From Pseudomonas capeferrum (lineage in GTDB: Bacteria > Pseudomonadota > Gammaproteobacteria > Pseudomonadales > Pseudomonadaceae): 64,000 bases of DNA. Location: contig NZ_JAAMQM010000025.1 in the NCBI RefSeq assembly GCF_013523055.1, forward strand, positions 1-64,000. Reading direction: 5' to 3'. Every line of letters starts with the position of its first letter. Positions within the stretch are counted from its first letter, which is position 1. The notes under the pieces were generated by a model that ran no database searches, was not told the origin of the DNA, and saw only the letters and a program-made list of their open reading frames with translations. This document shows, piece by piece, positions 16,576-25,122 of this stretch. A program made the translations under genes and the position numbers.

Positions 16576-18273
16576 ATGACACCTTCCAAATCCATTGTTC
16601 ACACCCTGTTAAGCAAATGGATCTTTGCTATTCGCAATGCGCGGCAGAAAGGCATCAGTACTAATTTGCTAATCGGCCTGGTGACTTTTTGGTTACTGCT
16701 ATTCGCGAACGCTGAGCTCTGGAACGTGCTCTGGAAGCTGGTATTCAAAACCGATGAAGTGAACTGGCAGCTAGCGGCTAGCCTCCCAGTCATAGTATTC
16801 GCATGGGTGTTTACCGTTCTGAGCTTGCTGTCATGGGGGCGGCTGGCCAAACCCATACTGTGCCTGGTACTGATCAGCGCGTCTTTTGCGAGTTACTTCA
16901 TGAATGCCTACGGCATCGTGATCGATTACACAATGTTCACCAACGTTGTGGAGACCGACGTCGCTGAGGCAACCGAGCTGCTGAATTGGAAGCTCGGTCT
17001 TTGGGTCGCAATGGTTGGGGTGTTGCCCGTCTACCTGATTGCCCGGGTTCCCCTCCGGCGCAAGCCTTGGGCCAAAGCTTTGGTCAGCAGGTTCATTGCT
17101 CTGTCGCTCGCTCTGTTGACCTTATCTGGCATCGCGTTGAGTCAGTACCAGTCGTATGCCTCCTTGCTGCGCAACAATCGGGAGATCCGGCTGATTCTGG
17201 TACCTACCAACTTGTTTGCGGCTGGCCATGGGTACCTGAAGCGTCAGCTGGCCTCACCTAAAACGCTGACGGCCATTGGTACTGATGCGGTAGTTAATCG
17301 ACAGGGTGCGGCTCGTAAACCCAGGCTGCTGGTACTGGCAGTAGGAGAGACCGCTCGCTCCGCCAACTTCTCCCTCAACGGCTACTCCCGTGAAACGAAT
17401 CCGGAACTAGAAAAGCGAAATGTCATTAGCTTCACGAACGTGAGCTCCTGCGGTACCGCTACCGCGGTCTCGCTGCCATGCATGTTCCTGGACGTGGGTA
17501 AGGCCCAGTACAAAGATGGCTTGGCCAAGAGCCGAGAAGGGCTGCTCGACGTGCTTCAACGCGCTGGCATCAGTGTCATGTGGACTGACAACAACTCGGG
17601 GTGCAAAGGGGTCTGCGACAGGGTTCCCAACCACAAGGCTGCCTCTCACGCGGATTCCCAACTGTGCACCAGCGAGGAGTGTAAGGACGGGGTGCTGCTC
17701 ACGGAGATGCAAGACTTCATCAAGCGCCAGGAAGGCGATGCTGTCCTGGTGCTCCACTACAAAGGCAGTCACGGCCCGGCCTACTACAAGCGCTACCCCT
17801 CGCAATTCAAGAAATTCGCACCGGTGTGCGAGACCAACGAGCTCGACAAATGTAAGCAGGAGGAGGTGGTCAATGCCTACGACAACTCAATCCTCTACAC
17901 CGATTATGTGACTGCAAATCTCATCGATATCCTGGCGGCCAACACCAAGTTCGACACTGCGCTGATGTACGTTTCGGACCACGGCGAATCGCTGGGGGAG
18001 GGTGGGCTCTATCTACACGGGCTGCCTTACGCGATGGCTCCTGACGAGCAAACAAAGGTGCCGTTGGTACTTTGGATGTCTGACTCGCTCGCGAAGAGCG
18101 AAAAGGTCAACGTGGGTTGTTTGAAAGCTCAAACCACGTCACCGCTGAGCCACGACAACCTGTTCCACACCGTGCTCGGCATGATGAACGTCCAGACGTC
18201 TTCGTATCGCTCAGCGCTGGATTTCACTGCCCCTTGTAAGCCCTTTGTCGGAGGCTCTTATTCTGGCCTCTGA
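16576..18273 (+). CDS. eptA: EptA-family lipid A phosphoethanolamine transferase
   Basis: A 565-residue inner-membrane protein with five N-terminal membrane helices and a periplasmic sulfatase-fold catalytic domain. Motifs: VGETARSANFSLNGY, the nucleophile Thr in SCGTATAVSLPCMF (preceded by the conserved Cys), and DHGESLGEGGLYLHG for zinc binding. It adds phosphoethanolamine to lipid A phosphates, lowering the negative surface charge and giving polymyxin tolerance. ATG 16576 is used rather than the TTG 6 bases upstream. The regulatory box suggests co-regulation with metal genes. Confidence 0.9.
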   Translation: MTPSKSIVHTLLSKWIFAIRNARQKGISTNLLIGLVTFWLLLFANAELWNVLWKLVFKTDEVNWQLAASLPVIVFAWVFTVLSLLSWGRLAKPILCLVLISASFASYFMNAYGIVIDYTMFTNVVETDVAEATELLNWKLGLWVAMVGVLPVYLIARVPLRRKPWAKALVSRFIALSLALLTLSGIALSQYQSYASLLRNNREIRLILVPTNLFAAGHGYLKRQLASPKTLTAIGTDAVVNRQGAARKPRLLVLAVGETARSANFSLNGYSRETNPELEKRNVISFTNVSSCGTATAVSLPCMFLDVGKAQYKDGLAKSREGLLDVLQRAGISVMWTDNNSGCKGVCDRVPNHKAASHADSQLCTSEECKDGVLLTEMQDFIKRQEGDAVLVLHYKGSHGPAYYKRYPSQFKKFAPVCETNELDKCKQEEVVNAYDNSILYTDYVTANLIDILAANTKFDTALMYVSDHGESLGEGGLYLHGLPYAMAPDEQTKVPLVLWMSDSLAKSEKVNVGCLKAQTTSPLSHDNLFHTVLGMMNVQTSSYRSALDFTAPCKPFVGGSYSGL

Positions 18274-18395
18274 ATGTTCGATGTGGACCGGATCATCGGC
18301 CAGGCGGTTCTGCACCAGCCTGCTTTGACAGCTGAGAGAAGCTGGACTAATTACATAGCTGCATTCAACAACCCAAGCGGAAAAGGAAGTTTTGC

Positions 18396-18524
18396 ATGAG
18401 CATCAAGCCAGGCCCAAAGCGCACCAATGAAGATGGCACTCCGGACAAAAGGCAGCGAGTCACCCCTGAAAAGCAGAAGGACCATCCGGACCTGAAACCC
18501 CACAAGCACAAAAAGGGGGAGTAA
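18396..18524 (+). CDS. Small, highly charged 42-residue protein
   Basis: The frame begins with AAGGAAG then ATG and encodes a Lys/Pro/Asp-rich peptide (starts MSIKPGPKRTNEDGTPDKR, ends KPHKHKKGE) with no hydrophobic segment. A strong terminator follows 4 bases later, which supports a real short gene. The composition suggests a nucleic-acid-binding or disordered stress protein; no family assigned. Confidence 0.6.
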   Translation: MSIKPGPKRTNEDGTPDKRQRVTPEKQKDHPDLKPHKHKKGE

Positions 18525-18525
18525 G

Positions 18526-18558
18526 AAAAAAGCAGCTCTCGGGAGCTGCTTTTTTTTT
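18526..18558 (+). terminator. Intrinsic terminator after the 42-residue gene
   Basis: AGCAGCTC and GAGCTGCT form a stem with loop TCGG, followed by about 10 T residues; A-run upstream gives activity on the other strand too. Confidence 0.9.
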
Positions 18559-18667
18559 GGGGCTGTGTGCAAACCCTCCCGACCGTCTCGCTGATCAATC
18601 GGACCGCGTCGTGAGTCTTCCGCTTGGCTTGATGGATTCTGAAGCTACCTCCGGATCGGTTATCCCT

Positions 18668-18892
18668 TCAGTGCGGACGACGAGACTGATATCCCAGAGC
18701 GTTGAGCTGATACTCGCTGACAACCCGAAATTGTGATTCTGCGATTTGACGCAGGCGCTCAACCTCTTCGGCAGATGAGCCAGAAGCCTGCGCCTCGTGG
18801 TATTGCTTCATCGCATCCACTGCGTCGGTATACATGGGGTGGTCGGGGAGAAGAGCTGGCATCTTTTTCGTCATGTAGCGGCAGGTCCTCAC
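18668..18892 (-). CDS. Hypothetical 74-residue protein, tandem paralogue A
   Basis: A small helical protein. Its core (AMKQYHEAQASGSSAEEVERLRQIAESQFRVV, partly shown) aligns with AIRQAHEAEAAGLPDLEVQRLHLLAD of the gene just upstream, so the two are tandem duplicates. Start is GTG 18892 overlapping the upstream stop (GTGA), or ATG 18874. Function unknown. Confidence 0.55.
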   Translation of the reverse strand: MRTCRYMTKKMPALLPDHPMYTDAVDAMKQYHEAQASGSSAEEVERLRQIAESQFRVVSEYQLNALGYQSRRPH

Positions 18893-19113
18893 TGGATAGT
18901 CGACGGTGGTTTACCTGCTTTGAGGAGCTGAAAATCAATGACCGCCTGATAGAGCGAATCTGCCAATAGGTGAAGACGCTGTACCTCAAGGTCTGGCAAT
19001 CCAGCAGCCTCCGCTTCGTGGGCCTGTCGGATAGCTTCAAGCGCTTGCCTCATCAGTGGCTCACCAGCCTCGACCATTCCAATGAATGTGCGCTTCACAA
19101 CATTTTGCTCCAT
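18889..19113 (-). CDS. Hypothetical 74-residue protein, tandem paralogue B
   Basis: Same length and same helical core as its downstream neighbour: ALEAIRQAHEAEAAG then a short loop and a second helix ending VIDFQLLKAG. No signal peptide or membrane segment. The pair forms a small operon with a 4-base overlap. Function unknown. Confidence 0.6.
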   Translation of the reverse strand: MEQNVVKRTFIGMVEAGEPLMRQALEAIRQAHEAEAAGLPDLEVQRLHLLADSLYQAVIDFQLLKAGKPPSTIQ

Positions 19114-19235
19114 TCAGCTGAAGATGAATTATAGGACACCGCGGCGTGGCAAGGCCCCGAGCAGCATAGGTGTTCGACGCCCGACTGAACGAATCAATGA
19201 GGAGCGCGCTGGCCTGGGGAGTGGCCAGGGCGCGT

Positions 19236-19243
19236 GTCGTAGC
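19236..19243 (+). repeat. Target-site duplication of the IS66 element (left copy)
   Basis: GTCGTAGC directly precedes the left terminus GTAACCGTC. The identical 8-mer follows the right terminus at 25040-25047. Eight bases is the duplication length of the IS66 family. Confidence 0.9.
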
Positions 19244-19665
19244 GTAACCGTCTGGCCAACTCACCCCTCAGCACACAGACCAGCTCGGACAAGAACGGGT
19301 GGAAAACAAAGCCTTGCCCGCAGGTATACCCATTGAATAAGCCTGTATCTGACGTAGGTCATGCAGAGCCTGCCAGCGGGTCGCAATCGACGATGGCTTC
19401 ATTGTATACTTCGGCTCCGCATACCCCTTGAGCTACAGGAACATCAGCATGACTGTACTCCAAACGATCTACTGGCAGCCTACGCCGCCTTAGCGCTACG
19501 CCCCCTCGCAACAACCTGCTTCCGCTAGCCTCGCTCGCGGGTGCTCACTGCTGTACGCCTGGTTTTACACCTTAAGCACACAGCAAAAAATCCTCAAAAT
19601 TTGAATTTGTATCGATTCGCTCGCCACTCCCTTGGCGTGCGCGATGCTTTGCCTTGGATATTTAT
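19244..19665. other. Left-end region of the IS66 element, no supported gene
   Basis: 422 bases between the terminus and the SulP gene. A 14-codon frame starts at ATG 19450 (after AGGAAC) and stops at TAG; it could be a leader peptide but has no clear attenuator after it. A GC-rich dyad (GCTAGCCTCGCTCGCGGG area, 19525-19543) lies downstream. It presumably holds the promoter of the passenger operon. Confidence 0.35.
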
Positions 19666-21153
19666 ATGCTGCAAAAACTTAGACAAACGTGGTTTTCCAA
19701 CGTCCGTGCCGACGTGCTCGCGGGGCTGGTGGTCGCACTCGCGCTGATCCCGGAAGCCATCGCCTTTTCCATCATCGCCGGGGTAGATCCCAAAGTCGGT
19801 CTCTACGCCTCCTTCTGTATCTGTGCTGTCATCGCCTTTGTCGGCGGGCGCCCCGGAATGATCTCGGCGGCGACAGGCGCCATGGCACTGCTGATGGTTA
19901 CGCTGGTAAAAGAGCATGGACTCCAGTACCTGCTGGCCGCGACTCTACTATGTGGCGTACTTCAAATCCTTGCCGGCTACCTGAAGCTTGGCTCGTTGAT
20001 GCGCTTTGTTTCACGTTCGGTAGTCACCGGCTTCGTAAACGCATTGGCGATTCTGATTTTTATGGCGCAATTGCCTGAGCTGACCAATGTCACCTGGCAT
20101 GTCTATGCCATGACCGCTGCGGGCCTGGGAATCATCTACCTGTTCCCGTATGTACCGAAAATCGGCAAGCTGATTCCCTCTCCGTTGGTGTGCATTCTGA
20201 CGCTGACTGCCATCGCCATTTACCTCGGTTTGGATATCCGCACCGTCGGTGACATGGGCCAACTGCCGGACACGCTGCCGATTTTTCTGTGGCCTGAAGT
20301 GCCGCTGAACTTTGAAACCCTGCGGATCATCTTTCCTTACTCCGCAGCGCTGGCAGTTGTAGGCCTACTGGAGTCGATGATGACCGCGACCATCGTCGAC
20401 GACCTGACGGATACCACCAGCAACAAAAACCGCGAGTGCAAAGGCCAGGGTGTGGCCAACATCGCTGCCGGCATGCTTGGCGGTATGGCAGGTTGCGCCA
20501 TGATCGGCCAGTCGATCATCAACGTGAAATCTGGCGGCCGCACCCGTCTCTCGACATTGTGTGCCGGCGTTTTCCTGCTGCTGATGGTGGTATTTCTTGG
20601 CGAATGGCTCTCCAAAATCCCTATGGCCGCACTCGTGGCTGTAATGATCATGGTGTCCATCGGCACCTTTAGCTGGGATTCCTTGCGTAATCTGAAAGAG
20701 CATCCGCTGTCGACCAACCTCGTCATGGTGGCGACCGTCGTGGTCGTCGTGGCCACTCACAATCTGGCTTACGGCGTACTGGTAGGTGTGCTGCTGGCCT
20801 CCCTGTTCTTCGCAAACAAGGTCGGGCACTACCTGGATATCAAGAGCACTCTTGAAGAGACGAAATCGCATCGGACTTACCGCGTCGTGGGCCAGGTGTT
20901 CTTTAGCTCTGCGGACAAGTTCACTGAGGTTTTTGACTTCAAGGAGGCGCTCAACAAGGTCACCATCGATCTCACACAGGCGCATTTCTGGGATATCACC
21001 GCCGTCGCAGCGCTGGATAAGGTCGTAATCAAGTTCCGACGCGAAGGAGCTGAGGTTGAAGTGCTCGGTCTCAATGAAGCCAGCGCAACAATCGTTGACC
21101 GCTTCGGCGTGCATGACAAGCCCGGCGCCATCGACAAGCTCATGAGCCACTAA
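19666..21153 (+). CDS. SulP family anion transporter with STAS domain
   Basis: A 495-residue inner-membrane transporter (SLC26/SulP) of sulfate, bicarbonate or a related anion. About 11 membrane helices; the SulP signature GLVVALALIPEAIAFSIIAGVDPKVGLYA is at residues 18-46 (partly quoted), followed by the NKNRECKGQGVANIAAG motif. The C-terminal STAS domain covers about residues 390-490. I use ATG 19666 rather than TTG 19654. It is followed after 11 bases by the universal stress protein gene. It is a passenger of the IS66 element. Confidence 0.88.
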   Translation: MLQKLRQTWFSNVRADVLAGLVVALALIPEAIAFSIIAGVDPKVGLYASFCICAVIAFVGGRPGMISAATGAMALLMVTLVKEHGLQYLLAATLLCGVLQILAGYLKLGSLMRFVSRSVVTGFVNALAILIFMAQLPELTNVTWHVYAMTAAGLGIIYLFPYVPKIGKLIPSPLVCILTLTAIAIYLGLDIRTVGDMGQLPDTLPIFLWPEVPLNFETLRIIFPYSAALAVVGLLESMMTATIVDDLTDTTSNKNRECKGQGVANIAAGMLGGMAGCAMIGQSIINVKSGGRTRLSTLCAGVFLLLMVVFLGEWLSKIPMAALVAVMIMVSIGTFSWDSLRNLKEHPLSTNLVMVATVVVVVATHNLAYGVLVGVLLASLFFANKVGHYLDIKSTLEETKSHRTYRVVGQVFFSSADKFTEVFDFKEALNKVTIDLTQAHFWDITAVAALDKVVIKFRREGAEVEVLGLNEASATIVDRFGVHDKPGAIDKLMSH

Positions 21154-21164
21154 GGAGAACGACA

Positions 21165-22016
21165 ATGACCCACGTAATGGCATGCATTGATAACTCACAA
21201 TCCTCATTGGCGGTCTGCGATTACGCAGCATGGGCCTCGCAACGACTCAGCGCTCCCCTGACCTTGCTTCATGTGCTGGATAAGGAGAAGTATCCTGCAT
21301 CCGCTGATCTTAGCGGCAATATCGGTCTCGGTAGCAGAGAACATCTACTGGAAGAGTTGGCCACGCTGGATGCGCAGCGGGCAAAACTGGCCTTGGAGCA
21401 TGGGCAGCACATGCTTGAAAAAGCTCGCGAGCGAACAGTCCACTCTGGCGCCATGTCACCCGATATGAAGCAGCGCCATGGCCATCTCGTCGAGAGCCTG
21501 AGCGATCTCCAAGACGATATTCGGTTACTGGTGATTGGAAGAGTCGGTGAGGACAGCACGCGCAGTGCCCAAAGTCTTGGCAGCCAGATTGAAGCGGTAG
21601 TCCGAACTATCCACCGCCCCATCCTGATTACAACCAGCCATTTCAGGAAACCTGAAACGGTCATGGTGGCATTTGACGGCAGTGCTACATGCCACAAGAC
21701 CGTACAGATGCTTGCTTCAAGCCCGCTGTGTGAAGGCCTGCCAATTCATATCGTCATGGTTGGAGCGGATTCTGAAGACAACCAGAACGCGCTGGAGAAG
21801 GCACGAACCACGCTTGCCTCTTCCGGCTCGCTGGTGCATACCGAGATCCGCCCAGGCGAAGTAGAGTCCACACTGCATGCGTATCAGGCAGAGCACGGCA
21901 TTGACCTCTTGGTCATGGGGGCGTACGGGCACTCACGCATCAGGCAGTTTCTGATAGGTAGCACGACCACGACGATGCTGCGAACATCCACTTTACCCGT
22001 ATTGCTGCTTCGCTGA
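21165..22016 (+). CDS. Universal stress protein, tandem UspA domains
   Basis: 283 residues with two UspA domains. The C-terminal one ends with LVMGAYGHSRIRQFLIGSTT, the ATP-binding G-x2-G-x9-G(S/T) pattern; the N-terminal copy is less conserved (GRVGED). UspA proteins are cytoplasmic stress proteins. GGAGAAC precedes the ATG, and the gene is co-transcribed with the SulP gene; SulP-USP pairs are common and may link anion uptake to stress control. Confidence 0.85.
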   Translation: MTHVMACIDNSQSSLAVCDYAAWASQRLSAPLTLLHVLDKEKYPASADLSGNIGLGSREHLLEELATLDAQRAKLALEHGQHMLEKARERTVHSGAMSPDMKQRHGHLVESLSDLQDDIRLLVIGRVGEDSTRSAQSLGSQIEAVVRTIHRPILITTSHFRKPETVMVAFDGSATCHKTVQMLASSPLCEGLPIHIVMVGADSEDNQNALEKARTTLASSGSLVHTEIRPGEVESTLHAYQAEHGIDLLVMGAYGHSRIRQFLIGSTTTTMLRTSTLPVLLLR

Positions 22017-22107
22017 GCCAGTTCCACTGGCCACAGTATTTCCAGAACTGCGGAAATGCCGTGGCCACCCTGGACGATGACTAACTGATCTTGCCGTAAC
22101 GAGCCCC

Positions 22108-22641
22108 ATGCAACTCATAACTGAAATTGTTCACCCCGAGCTGAAATCCAAGCAGGGCAGAGTATTCCGTCGACATGCAGCACGCGGCATCGTGATGCGG
22201 GGTGAGCAGATCCTGTTGCTGTTCACCGAGCGCTATAACGACTTCAGCTTTCCTGGAGGCGGCCTTGATGTTGACGAGGACATTGTCACAGGCCTGAAGC
22301 GTGAGCTGGAGGAAGAGACTGGTGCCCGTGAAATACAGGTGCTCCAGCACTACGGTTACATCGAGGAGTACCGGTCCTACTGGAAGCCACAGTACGATCT
22401 GATGCACATGACCTCGCATTTTTATCAATGCGAAGTAGCGCCCCAGCTAGAGCCCGTGAGAATGGAAAGCCACGAAATCGCTAATGGTATGCGGCCTGTC
22501 TGGATCAACCTGCATGAAGCAATCACGCACAATGAAGCCGTTATGCAGCGGCACGAGTCTTCGATGGGGCAATCAATTCTGCGCGAAACCTACATGCTGA
22601 GAAAAGTCGCTTCCGAATTGTTGATGCCAATCAGCCTTTGA
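22108..22641 (+). CDS. Nudix hydrolase
   Basis: A 177-residue pyrophosphohydrolase. The complete Nudix box is visible (GGLDVDEDIVTGLKRELEEE, continuing TGA), fitting GX5EX7REUXEEXGU. Substrate cannot be read from the sequence. The gene lies 91 bases after the USP gene on the same strand and converges with tnpC. Confidence 0.88.
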   Translation: MQLITEIVHPELKSKQGRVFRRHAARGIVMRGEQILLLFTERYNDFSFPGGGLDVDEDIVTGLKRELEEETGAREIQVLQHYGYIEEYRSYWKPQYDLMHMTSHFYQCEVAPQLEPVRMESHEIANGMRPVWINLHEAITHNEAVMQRHESSMGQSILRETYMLRKVASELLMPISL

Positions 22642-22674
22642 GCTGACTATTTGGCGAAGTCCACTTAGCCTGCC

Positions 22675-24240
22675 TCAGGCAAGCATCCAATGCTGCGGGA
22701 GTAATTGCGTGATTTCGCTCGCCCGCTGTGTCGGAAGCCGCATCAGTACATCCTTGAGATAGGCATACGGATCGTGCCCATTCATACGCGCCGACTGGAT
22801 CAGGCTCATGATTGCCGCCGCCCTTTTTCCACTGCGCAGCGACCCGGCAAATAACCAGTTCGAGCGCCCAAGCGCCCACGGCCGGATCAAATTCTCGATC
22901 TGGTTATTGTCGATGGGCACAGCACCATCTTCCAGGTAGCGCGTCAGCGCTACCCAGCGTTTAAGGCTGTAATCCAGGGCCTTGGCCGTGGCCGAACCCT
23001 CGGGCACAAGTTCGCGTTGGGCCAACATCCACTCATGCAGTTTTTCAGCGATGGGCACCGCTGTTTCCTGACGTAATCGCCAGCGGGCTTCGTCGCTCAT
23101 TTCCTTGGCGTGTCGCTCGACTTCATACAACCCGCCAATCGAGTGAAGCGCCTGCTCCGCCAACTGGCTTTTATTGGCTGCATGCAGGTCGAAGAATTTG
23201 CGGCGTGCATGGGCCATGCAGCCGATTTCGGTGATGCCCAGCTCGAAGCTGGCCTTGTAGCCGGCGAAGTCATCGCAGACCAGCTTACCGTTCCACGTGC
23301 CCAGGAAGTTACGCGCATGTTCGCCGGCACGGCTGGGGCTGAAGTCGTAGACCACGGCCTTTAGGGCCGAGAAAGGCGTGGTGCTATAGGCCCACACGTA
23401 AGCGCGGTGGGTTTTCTTTTCGCCTGGTGCGAGCATCTGAACCGGGGTCTCATCGGCGTGGATCACGCCCTGGGCCAACACATGCTCACGCAGCGCATCG
23501 ACCAGAGGCTGGAGCTGCACACCGGTCTGTCCGATCCATTGCGCCAGTGTCGAACGGGCGATGGGCAGTCCGGCCCGACCAAAAATCTTCTCCTGCCGGT
23601 ACAGCGGTAAATGGTCGGCGAACTTCGCCACCATCACGTGGGCCAACAGGCCTGCGGTCGGGATGCCCTTGTCGATCACTTGGGCCGGTACAGGCGCCTG
23701 GATCAGTGTTTCACACTGACGACACGTCCATTTTCCACGCACATGCCGCTCAACTGTGAACACGCCCGGAGTGTAATCGAGCTTCTCGCTGACGTCTTCG
23801 CCGATTCGCTGAAGCTGGCAGCCGCACACGCACTGAGTATTCTCTGGTTCGTGACGGATCACGGTTCGCGGAAACTGCGGCGGCAGTGGTGCACGCTTGG
23901 GCTTATGACGTGGCTCGGCCGGTGCGGCCGGCGGATTGGCTGCCTTCAGCTCGGCTTCGATAGCTGCGATATCGGTATCGAGCAGATCATCAAGCAGACT
24001 GCCTTGGTCGGGGCTCAGTTGCTCGCTGCGCTTGGCGAACTTGTGTCGCTTGAGGATGGCGATTTCATGAGCCAGTTGCTCGTTGACCGTTTCGAGGCGT
24101 TGGATTTTCTGGCTCATGGAGTCGACCTGGGACAGCAACTGCATAGCCTGTTCGGCCAAGCCGCGCAGCTGTTCCGGTGTCATCTGGTCGAGATTGGGCG
24201 AGGAAGTCATGCCGCTGATTGTGTCAGAGTAGGTCGTCAA
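22675..24240 (-). CDS. tnpC: IS66 family transposase TnpC
   Basis: 521 residues, full length for IS66 TnpC. N-terminal coiled-coil region, a zinc-finger-like CVCGCQLQRIG / CRQCE region, the DDE-type core with HADETPVQM and CDDFAGYK, the CMAHARRKFFDLHAANKS region, and IDNNQIENLIRPWALGRSNW near the C-terminus. It appears intact. Confidence 0.95.
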   Translation of the reverse strand: MTTYSDTISGMTSSPNLDQMTPEQLRGLAEQAMQLLSQVDSMSQKIQRLETVNEQLAHEIAILKRHKFAKRSEQLSPDQGSLLDDLLDTDIAAIEAELKAANPPAAPAEPRHKPKRAPLPPQFPRTVIRHEPENTQCVCGCQLQRIGEDVSEKLDYTPGVFTVERHVRGKWTCRQCETLIQAPVPAQVIDKGIPTAGLLAHVMVAKFADHLPLYRQEKIFGRAGLPIARSTLAQWIGQTGVQLQPLVDALREHVLAQGVIHADETPVQMLAPGEKKTHRAYVWAYSTTPFSALKAVVYDFSPSRAGEHARNFLGTWNGKLVCDDFAGYKASFELGITEIGCMAHARRKFFDLHAANKSQLAEQALHSIGGLYEVERHAKEMSDEARWRLRQETAVPIAEKLHEWMLAQRELVPEGSATAKALDYSLKRWVALTRYLEDGAVPIDNNQIENLIRPWALGRSNWLFAGSLRSGKRAAAIMSLIQSARMNGHDPYAYLKDVLMRLPTQRASEITQLLPQHWMLA

Positions 24241-24271
24241 CAGCGATAAACCGATGGGCTAATGGCAGGGG

Positions 24272-24607
24272 CTAAAGCACTGTGATCGCGCTGCCTGCGC
24301 CGACCCGCTGCCACGGCAAACCCAGTACCAAGGCTTGAAGTTGCTCGTTATCGAGTTCGACTTCCGATCCGTGACGGATGCCGGGCCAATGAAACTTGCC
24401 TTGGTTCAATCGTCGCGCTGCCAGCCAAATGCCCACACCGTCATGCACCAAGACTTTCATTCGGTTGGCACGGCGATTAGCGAAGAGGTATGCGCAGTGC
24501 GGCTTCGCCACACCGAACACCGCGATCACCCTGGCCAGCGCGGTCTCGGTACCGGCGCGCATGTCCATAGGCTCGGTGGCAAGCCAGATGGCATCGATCC
24601 GAATCAT
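24272..24607 (-). CDS. tnpB: IS66 family accessory protein TnpB
   Basis: 111 residues with the family motifs PMDMRAGTETALA, ANRRANRMKVLVHDG and GIWLAARRLNQGKF. IS66 TnpB (Orf2) is required for transposition, with unknown biochemistry. It overlaps tnpA by 4 bases. Confidence 0.93.
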   Translation of the reverse strand: MIRIDAIWLATEPMDMRAGTETALARVIAVFGVAKPHCAYLFANRRANRMKVLVHDGVGIWLAARRLNQGKFHWPGIRHGSEVELDNEQLQALVLGLPWQRVGAGSAITVL

Positions 24608-24936
24608 TCCAACAGGTCTCGCAGAAAGGTGGCACAGGCGACAGCGCTTTCGGTCGGCCAGTTCACTTTGACGGTGCCACGCGGGTGCTGGATTTCAATG
24701 CAGATACTTGATGAAGCTGCCTGCGAATGTCCTCCGGCTAGCGGCAAGGGCACTGGAATGAAAGCAGGTTGCAGCGCCATGGTTTTGTTCGTGAGTACCC
24801 TAATCCATTTATGTACGAGGTTCGCGTTAAGGCTGTGCTTCTGCGCGACGCTGGCAATCGATGCGCCGGGCTGGGCGCACTCTTGGACAACTTGGGCCTT
24901 GAAGGATTTTGAATAGGAACGGCGTTGTGACTGCAT
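24604..24936 (-). CDS. tnpA: IS66 family protein TnpA (helix-turn-helix)
   Basis: 110 residues beginning with RRSYSKSFKAQVVQECAQPG and a helix-turn-helix (ASIASVAQKHSLNANLVHKW), the IS66 TnpA/IS3-type DNA-binding domain. The reading frame runs into tnpB by ATGA overlap. Confidence 0.93.
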   Translation of the reverse strand: MQSQRRSYSKSFKAQVVQECAQPGASIASVAQKHSLNANLVHKWIRVLTNKTMALQPAFIPVPLPLAGGHSQAASSSICIEIQHPRGTVKVNWPTESAVACATFLRDLLE

Positions 24937-24973
24937 GGAAAGACCCGCTTAAAAGGCTAGAAATGGTGTCCAC

Positions 24974-24996
24974 TTAAATTAGGTGGACACCATCGC
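24974..24996. repeat. Short palindrome in the IS66 right-end region
   Basis: GGTGTCCAC and GTGGACACC are separated by a few AT-rich bases. It lies between tnpA and the element's right terminus and may be an operator or protective structure. Confidence 0.4.
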
Positions 24997-25039
24997 CTTT
25001 GGCGTCGGGGTCAGGAAGGTGAGTTGGCCGGACGGTTAC

Positions 25040-25047
25040 GTCGTAGC
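25040..25047 (+). repeat. Target-site duplication of the IS66 element (right copy)
   Basis: GTCGTAGC, identical to 19236-19243, directly after the right terminus. Removing the element joins 19243 to 25048. Confidence 0.9.
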
Positions 25048-25052
25048 TACGT

Positions 25053-25112
25053 TGTAAACCACTTTTTTTCACTGTAAACCACTGTGGTTACAGTGAAAAA
25101 AAGTGGTTTACA
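25053..25112. repeat. 60-bp palindrome at the left edge of the Tn7-like block
   Basis: The left arm TGTAAACCACTTTTTTTCAC is the exact reverse complement of the right-end 20 bases; the inner arms pair with one unpaired base. Each arm holds the unit TGTAAACCAC twice (inner copy lacking one base on the right arm). It starts 10 bases beyond the stop of the gene at 25123. A related palindrome lies at 46482. Confidence 0.85.
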
Positions 25113-25122
25113 GCAGGCCTCC

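Larger units (their letters stand above)
19244..25039. mobile_element. IS66-family element with three passenger genes
   Basis: The left end reads GTAACCGTCTGGCCAACTC and the right end, read inward, GTAACCGTCCGGCCAACTC; 21 of the first 22 bases agree. GTAA(G/C)CG is the usual IS66 terminus. An 8-bp direct repeat GTCGTAGC flanks both ends. The element is 5796 bp, more than twice the usual 2.5 kb, because a SulP transporter, a universal stress protein and a Nudix hydrolase lie between the left end and tnpC. All three passengers are on the plus strand; tnpABC are on the minus strand. The intact ends and exact duplication suggest recent insertion. Confidence 0.9.

Noticed and set aside
19450..19494. 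14-codon leader peptide with attenuator before the SulP gene
   Set aside because: The short frame exists, but no terminator/antiterminator pair follows, so the claim cannot be supported.
24974..24996. Inner inverted repeat as the true IS66 right end
   Set aside because: The palindrome GGTGTCCAC/GTGGACACC has no partner on the left, whereas the outer termini match 21/22 and have an 8-bp duplication.
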